A stretch of DNA of 64,000 bases from a virus. The position numbers and the translations under genes were made by a program. Of this stretch, positions 61,178 through 64,000 are shown in pieces (the stretch's first letter is position 1; every line of letters starts with the position of its first letter). Below the pieces are notes generated by a model. The model did not search any database. It was not told the DNA's origin and saw only the letters and a program-made list of their open reading frames with translations. Location of the stretch: positions 153,149 through 217,148 of the IMG/VR virus record IMGVR_UViG_3300042562_001598. One strand, given 5' to 3'.

Positions 61178-61996
61178 ATGAAAAACTTATTTATACTAAC
61201 CGAAGAAGAAAAAAATAGAATTTTAAATCTTCATGAAAGTGCCACAAAACGACATTATTTAGTTGAACAAGAAATAAAACAAGGACCTGAAGGTGACCCA
61301 TATCAATATAAAAAAATTGGTGACGAATATTTTTACGCTAAGAAAAATGACGACAATTGGACTAAAGTTAATAACCCTAAAGGTATTACAGATATCAAAA
61401 ATACTATTTTTAATTCATCAATAAATAAATTAACAACTCAAAAACCTGAAGCTTATTTATTATTTGATGGTACTAATTTAAATTGGATTGAGAATGGTAA
61501 AGTTATTAAACGATGGTCAGCAATTTCAGGAAGAACTAAATTTAATACTTTTGGTGATAAAAATTTGGAGAAATTAGTTAAAAAATATGGGGCTAATAGG
61601 ATGGAATTTATGAAAATTAAAGACCAAGGTCCTATACCTGTTGGTGAATATTCTATAGGTCAAGTACAAAAACGAACAAATGGTGACGCTCAAAGATTTA
61701 TACAAGGTAAAACGGATAAAGAGTTACAACGTATTATGTTACAAAATGTTAAACACGATTGGAATTTAGGAACAGAAACTGATATGGTTGCTTGGGGTAA
61801 TTACAGATTACCAATAACTAAAGTTGGTGAAACTGAAACTTTTGGTAGAGGTAGTTTTTACATTCATGGTGGTGGTATTCCAGGTTCTATTGGTTGTATT
61901 GATTTATTAACTCAAATGGATGATTTCGCAAACTATTTCACAAATTGGAAGAATAAAACAAAAAAAAATAAATTAAAATTAGTTGTTAAGTATTAA
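61178..61996 (+). CDS. leader-bearing Tlde1/DUF2778-like L,D-transpeptidase-fold enzyme
   Basis: 272 residues. Leader MKNLFILTEEEKNRILNLHE ending VEQ (residues 1-31). The catalytic domain starts near 92 (YLLFDGTNLNWIENGKVIK, WSAISG), with GPIPVGEYSIG, and SFYIHGGGIPGSIGCIDL carrying His230 and Cys240. This family acts on peptidoglycan stem peptides. It gives a clear case of the leader placed in front of a complete cell-wall enzyme. Confidence 0.85.
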   Translation: MKNLFILTEEEKNRILNLHESATKRHYLVEQEIKQGPEGDPYQYKKIGDEYFYAKKNDDNWTKVNNPKGITDIKNTIFNSSINKLTTQKPEAYLLFDGTNLNWIENGKVIKRWSAISGRTKFNTFGDKNLEKLVKKYGANRMEFMKIKDQGPIPVGEYSIGQVQKRTNGDAQRFIQGKTDKELQRIMLQNVKHDWNLGTETDMVAWGNYRLPITKVGETETFGRGSFYIHGGGIPGSIGCIDLLTQMDDFANYFTNWKNKTKKNKLKLVVKY

Positions 61997-61997
61997 T
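61961..61997 (+). repeat. direct repeat copy 1 around the 62031 gene
   Basis: AAATAAATTAAAATTAGTTG then TTAAGTATT; encodes the last residues of the 61178 protein. Repeated at 62368-62404. Confidence 0.85.
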
Positions 61998-62001
61998 TTT
62001 A

Positions 62002-62026
62002 CTAATAAATAAATAAATAAATAAAT
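62002..62026 (+). repeat. tetranucleotide (AATA)n microsatellite
   Basis: About six tandem units of TAAA immediately before the ATG at 62031, in the translation-initiation region. Confidence 0.85.
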
Positions 62027-62030
62027 AAAA

Positions 62031-62366
62031 ATGAAAAAAGTAGTTAAATTAACTGAAAGAGAATTAAATAATCTTATTAGGAGAATGATTAACGAAGATA
62101 TGGAATCTTCTTTAGAATCAAAAGGTGGTAAATGGTTAAGTGTTAAAAACAAAATACCCGCAAACCCACCTAAAATGTCTCTTGGTGCTTTAAAAGAAAG
62201 ATTGGGTAATGACGGATATTCTAATGATAATAGTGATGAACCTTTAGCAAACATTCAAGTTTTTGTTCATGGAGCAAAAAACCCTGGTGAGAACATTCCG
62301 ATGAGATTATTATTCCGTAACCCAACAGACCCAACAGACAGAAAATGGTATGAACTAGTTGCTTAA
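62031..62366 (+). CDS. leader-bearing protein (111 aa)
   Basis: Leader MKKVVKLTERELNNLIRRMI ending NED, similar to that of 2036-2461. The body (KGGKWLSVKNKIPANPPKMS, LFRNPTDPTDRKWYELVA) is small and beta-rich. Flanked by a direct repeat, suggesting it was inserted or duplicated into place. Confidence 0.75.
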   Translation: MKKVVKLTERELNNLIRRMINEDMESSLESKGGKWLSVKNKIPANPPKMSLGALKERLGNDGYSNDNSDEPLANIQVFVHGAKNPGENIPMRLLFRNPTDPTDRKWYELVA

Positions 62367-62367
62367 T

Positions 62368-62404
62368 AAAAAAAAAATAAATTAAAATTAGTTGTTAAGT
62401 ATTG
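62368..62404 (+). repeat. direct repeat copy 2 around the 62031 gene
   Basis: Same AAATAAATTAAAATTAGTTG then TTAAGTATT as at 61961, but here non-coding. Confidence 0.85.
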
Positions 62405-62415
62405 ATATTTTTTTA

Positions 62416-62423
62416 TATTTTTG
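62416..62423 (+). promoter_or_regulatory. host-type promoter
   Basis: TATTTTTG, 12 bp before the ATG at 62436. Confidence 0.45.
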
Positions 62424-62435
62424 TAAAAAAAAGAT

Positions 62436-62942
62436 ATGAAACTAATAACATTATTACTCGTAATTACAACATCACTTTATGGTCAGTCAAAAATAGAGAT
62501 TGCTAAAGAATTACAAAAACAATATAACCCCCCTAATAAGAATTATGTTGTTTTTATTGATTACTCAAAACCAATTTCAGAAAAAAGATTATACGTGATT
62601 GATATGAAAACATCAGAAACAATTTTAACCACTAAAGTTGCTCACGGAATAAATAGTGGTAAAGAATACGCTACTGAATTTAGTAACACTGATAAAAGTT
62701 TAAAAAGTAGTTTAGGTGTTTATGTTACTCAAGAAACATATTATGGTTACTTTGGTTACTCTTTAAGAATTAATGGTTTAGATAAAACCAATTCTAATGC
62801 GAGACAAAGAAATATTATATTTCATTCTAACACAAAAATGAGTAAAAAATGGTCTTGGGGTTGTTTCTCAACAGATGAAAAAACTAACAAAAAACTAATT
62901 AATATAATAAAAAATGGGTGTTTAGTTTATGTTTATAAATAA
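62436..62942 (+). CDS. secreted L,D-transpeptidase-like protein (YkuD_2 type)
   Basis: 168 residues with a signal peptide (MKLITLLLVITTSLYG). The catalytic domain has VAHGINSGKEYATEFSNTD, SSLGVYVTQETYYGYFGYSL, NIIFHSN (His130) and WSWGCFST (Cys143). Such enzymes remodel peptidoglycan cross-links. It lacks the shared leader and uses a host-type promoter, unlike the neighbouring 61178 enzyme, so it probably acts at another time or place. Confidence 0.87.
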   Translation: MKLITLLLVITTSLYGQSKIEIAKELQKQYNPPNKNYVVFIDYSKPISEKRLYVIDMKTSETILTTKVAHGINSGKEYATEFSNTDKSLKSSLGVYVTQETYYGYFGYSLRINGLDKTNSNARQRNIIFHSNTKMSKKWSWGCFSTDEKTNKKLINIIKNGCLVYVYK

Positions 62943-62970
62943 AAAAAAGGGGATTATTCGTCCCCTTTTT
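62941..62970. terminator. bidirectional terminator
   Basis: AAAAAAAGGGGA-TTATTCG-TCCCCTTTTTT between convergent genes; its minus arm encodes the end of the Clp ATPase. Confidence 0.75.
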
Positions 62971-64000
62971 TCTTTCTACCTCTTTTCAAAGGTTCTTTAT
63001 TTTTAGTTATAATAACTTCTTTATCTACAACATCAACCACACTTGAGTCCCCCTCGTTAATTTCACCTTTCAAAATCTCTTCAGAGATGAAGTCTTCAAT
63101 TTTATCTTGAATAGCTCTTTTAATAGGTCTTGCTCCATAGTTTTCATCATAACCAACATCAGATATCAATTCAGTTACTTTATCGGTATAACTAAAGTTA
63201 TATTTGATTTTAGCAAGACGACCCATTAGTTTATCTAATTCTAAAGTAACAATCTTTTTAACATTCTCTTTATCTAAAGATTTAAACATAATAACATCAT
63301 CAATTCTGTTTAAGAATTCAGGCGCGAAGAATTTTTTAAGTTCAGCTTTAAGGATATCGTTTTTAAGTTCTTGTTCAATATATTCGTTACCACCATTTTT
63401 AAATCCAACACCAGTTCCGAAGTCTTGTAATTTTTTAACACCTAAATTAGATGTCATAATGATAAGACAGTTTTTAAAGTTAATTTTTTTACCTAAAGAG
63501 TCAGTTAAGTGACCTTCATCTAACATTTGTAAAAGTGTTGAGAAGATATTTTTATCCGCTTTTTCAATCTCATCAAATAAGATAACAGAGTAAGGTTTAT
63601 TTTTAACTTCATTAGTTAAGAATCCACCTTCTTCGTGGGCAACATAACCTGGAGGAGAACCTATAAGTCTTGAGATTGTATGTTTTTCTTGATATTCTGA
63701 CATATCAATTCTAATCATATTTTCTTCACTACCAAAAATTTCTTTTGCTAATTGTTTTGCTAAATAAGTTTTTCCTACTCCGGTAGAACCTAAAAAGATG
63801 AATGAACCAATTGGACGATTTGGGTCTTTAATACCTAATCTATTTCTTCTGATAGCTTTTGCGATTTTAACCACGGCTTCAGGTTGACCAACAACTTTAT
63901 CAGCTAAAGCTTGTTCTAAATTAACTAATGCTTTAGTATCGTCAATTGATAATTTTGATACAGGTATTTTAGTCATATTAGATACAACTTCATATACTAG
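62954..64000 (-). CDS. Clp/Hsp100 AAA+ ATPase, N-terminus outside window
   Basis: The frame stays open to the window edge (upstream codons read LVYEVVSN before MTKIPVSKL), so the gene continues beyond 64000. Visible D2 domain: Walker A LGSTGVGKTYLAK, IDMSEYQEKHTISRLIGSPP, Walker B VILFDEIEKAD, sensor TSNLGVKK, FLNRIDDVI, and YGARPIKRAIQDKIEDF. A basic tail (PLKRGRKKKGDE) is unusual. It would unfold proteins, with ClpP (14125-14859) as a possible partner, or act alone as a ClpB-like disaggregase. The IGF/ClpP-binding loop cannot be confirmed. Confidence 0.92.
   Translation of the reverse strand, partial: LVYEVVSNMTKIPVSKLSIDDTKALVNLEQALADKVVGQPEAVVKIAKAIRRNRLGIKDPNRPIGSFIFLGSTGVGKTYLAKQLAKEIFGSEENMIRIDMSEYQEKHTISRLIGSPPGYVAHEEGGFLTNEVKNKPYSVILFDEIEKADKNIFSTLLQMLDEGHLTDSLGKKINFKNCLIIMTSNLGVKKLQDFGTGVGFKNGGNEYIEQELKNDILKAELKKFFAPEFLNRIDDVIMFKSLDKENVKKIVTLELDKLMGRLAKIKYNFSYTDKVTELISDVGYDENYGARPIKRAIQDKIEDFISEEILKGEINEGDSSVVDVVDKEVIITKNKEPLKRGRKKKGDE

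Noticed and set aside
1-64000. Integrated prophage or plain bacterial chromosome
   Set aside because: Gene density, tiny overlapping genes, the tRNA array, Rnl1-type ligase, endolysins and the phage-type late motif fit a phage genome. No integrase, attachment site or host housekeeping operon is visible, although a prophage cannot be fully excluded from one window.

Overview
The window looks like part of a large double-stranded DNA phage genome infecting a Bacteroidetes (probably flavobacterial) host. It is strongly AT-rich and densely packed with mostly small genes on both strands, many joined by 4-nt ATGA overlaps, and Shine-Dalgarno sites are generally absent. Many genes sit behind the Bacteroidetes vegetative promoter (TTG, about 20 bp, TAnnTTTG). 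Lipoprotein signals and phage-type enzymes are present: thymidylate synthase, T4 Rnl1-like RNA ligase, endonuclease VII, endolysins, ClpP and a Clp ATPase. No capsid, tail or polymerase gene is visible, so this is an accessory or late-gene portion. The first and last genes are cut by the window edges.

Layout. 1-2.5 kb: small unknown genes and an endonuclease VII-like HNH gene. 2.5-7.0 kb (minus): an HD-domain gene followed by 21 tandem, translationally coupled small paralogs (the SVxx family), with two relatives on the plus strand at 7.3-7.7 kb. 7.7-14.1 kb: five 20-residue-repeat (SVGG) solenoid genes and other tandem paralogs. 14.1-30.4 kb: clpP, thyA, membrane proteins, a lytic transglycosylase, an FKBP-type isomerase, a metallophosphoesterase, a GH19 endolysin, a HAD phosphatase, an RmlC-like epimerase and a DNA methyltransferase convergent with a PD-(D/E)XK nuclease. 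30.9-40.3 kb: a holin candidate, a P-loop kinase, lipoproteins and larger putative virion proteins. 40.7-48.7 kb: a tRNA array with 17 assignable tRNAs, about a dozen tRNA-like elements, several structured RNAs and small inserted ORFs. 48.7-53.5 kb: an RNA-repair cluster (cyclic-phosphate receiver domain, RNA ligase) and cell-wall peptidases. 54.2-55.1 kb: a large non-coding RNA. 55.6-56.9 kb: smpB and a tmRNA. 57-64 kb: a zinc peptidase, L,D-transpeptidase-like enzymes and a Clp ATPase, with rearranged fragments of two of these genes.

How it fits together. Two promoter classes are visible: the host-type promoter, and a second motif (ATATTTATA) about 10-25 nt upstream of start codons. The second motif mainly drives proteins that share a short N-terminal leader (M-K-(I/L/F)-I-I-T-E or E-E-K-N-R-I-L). 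That leader is carried by more than 20 otherwise unrelated proteins, including several peptidoglycan-active enzymes, and suggests a common destination such as the virion. The tRNAs, tRNA-like RNAs, RNA ligase, cyclic-phosphate domain, HAD phosphatase and kinase look like an RNA maintenance and repair set. tmRNA, SmpB, ClpP and a Clp ATPase could form a phage-owned ribosome-rescue and proteolysis route. All functional links are inferred from sequence alone.
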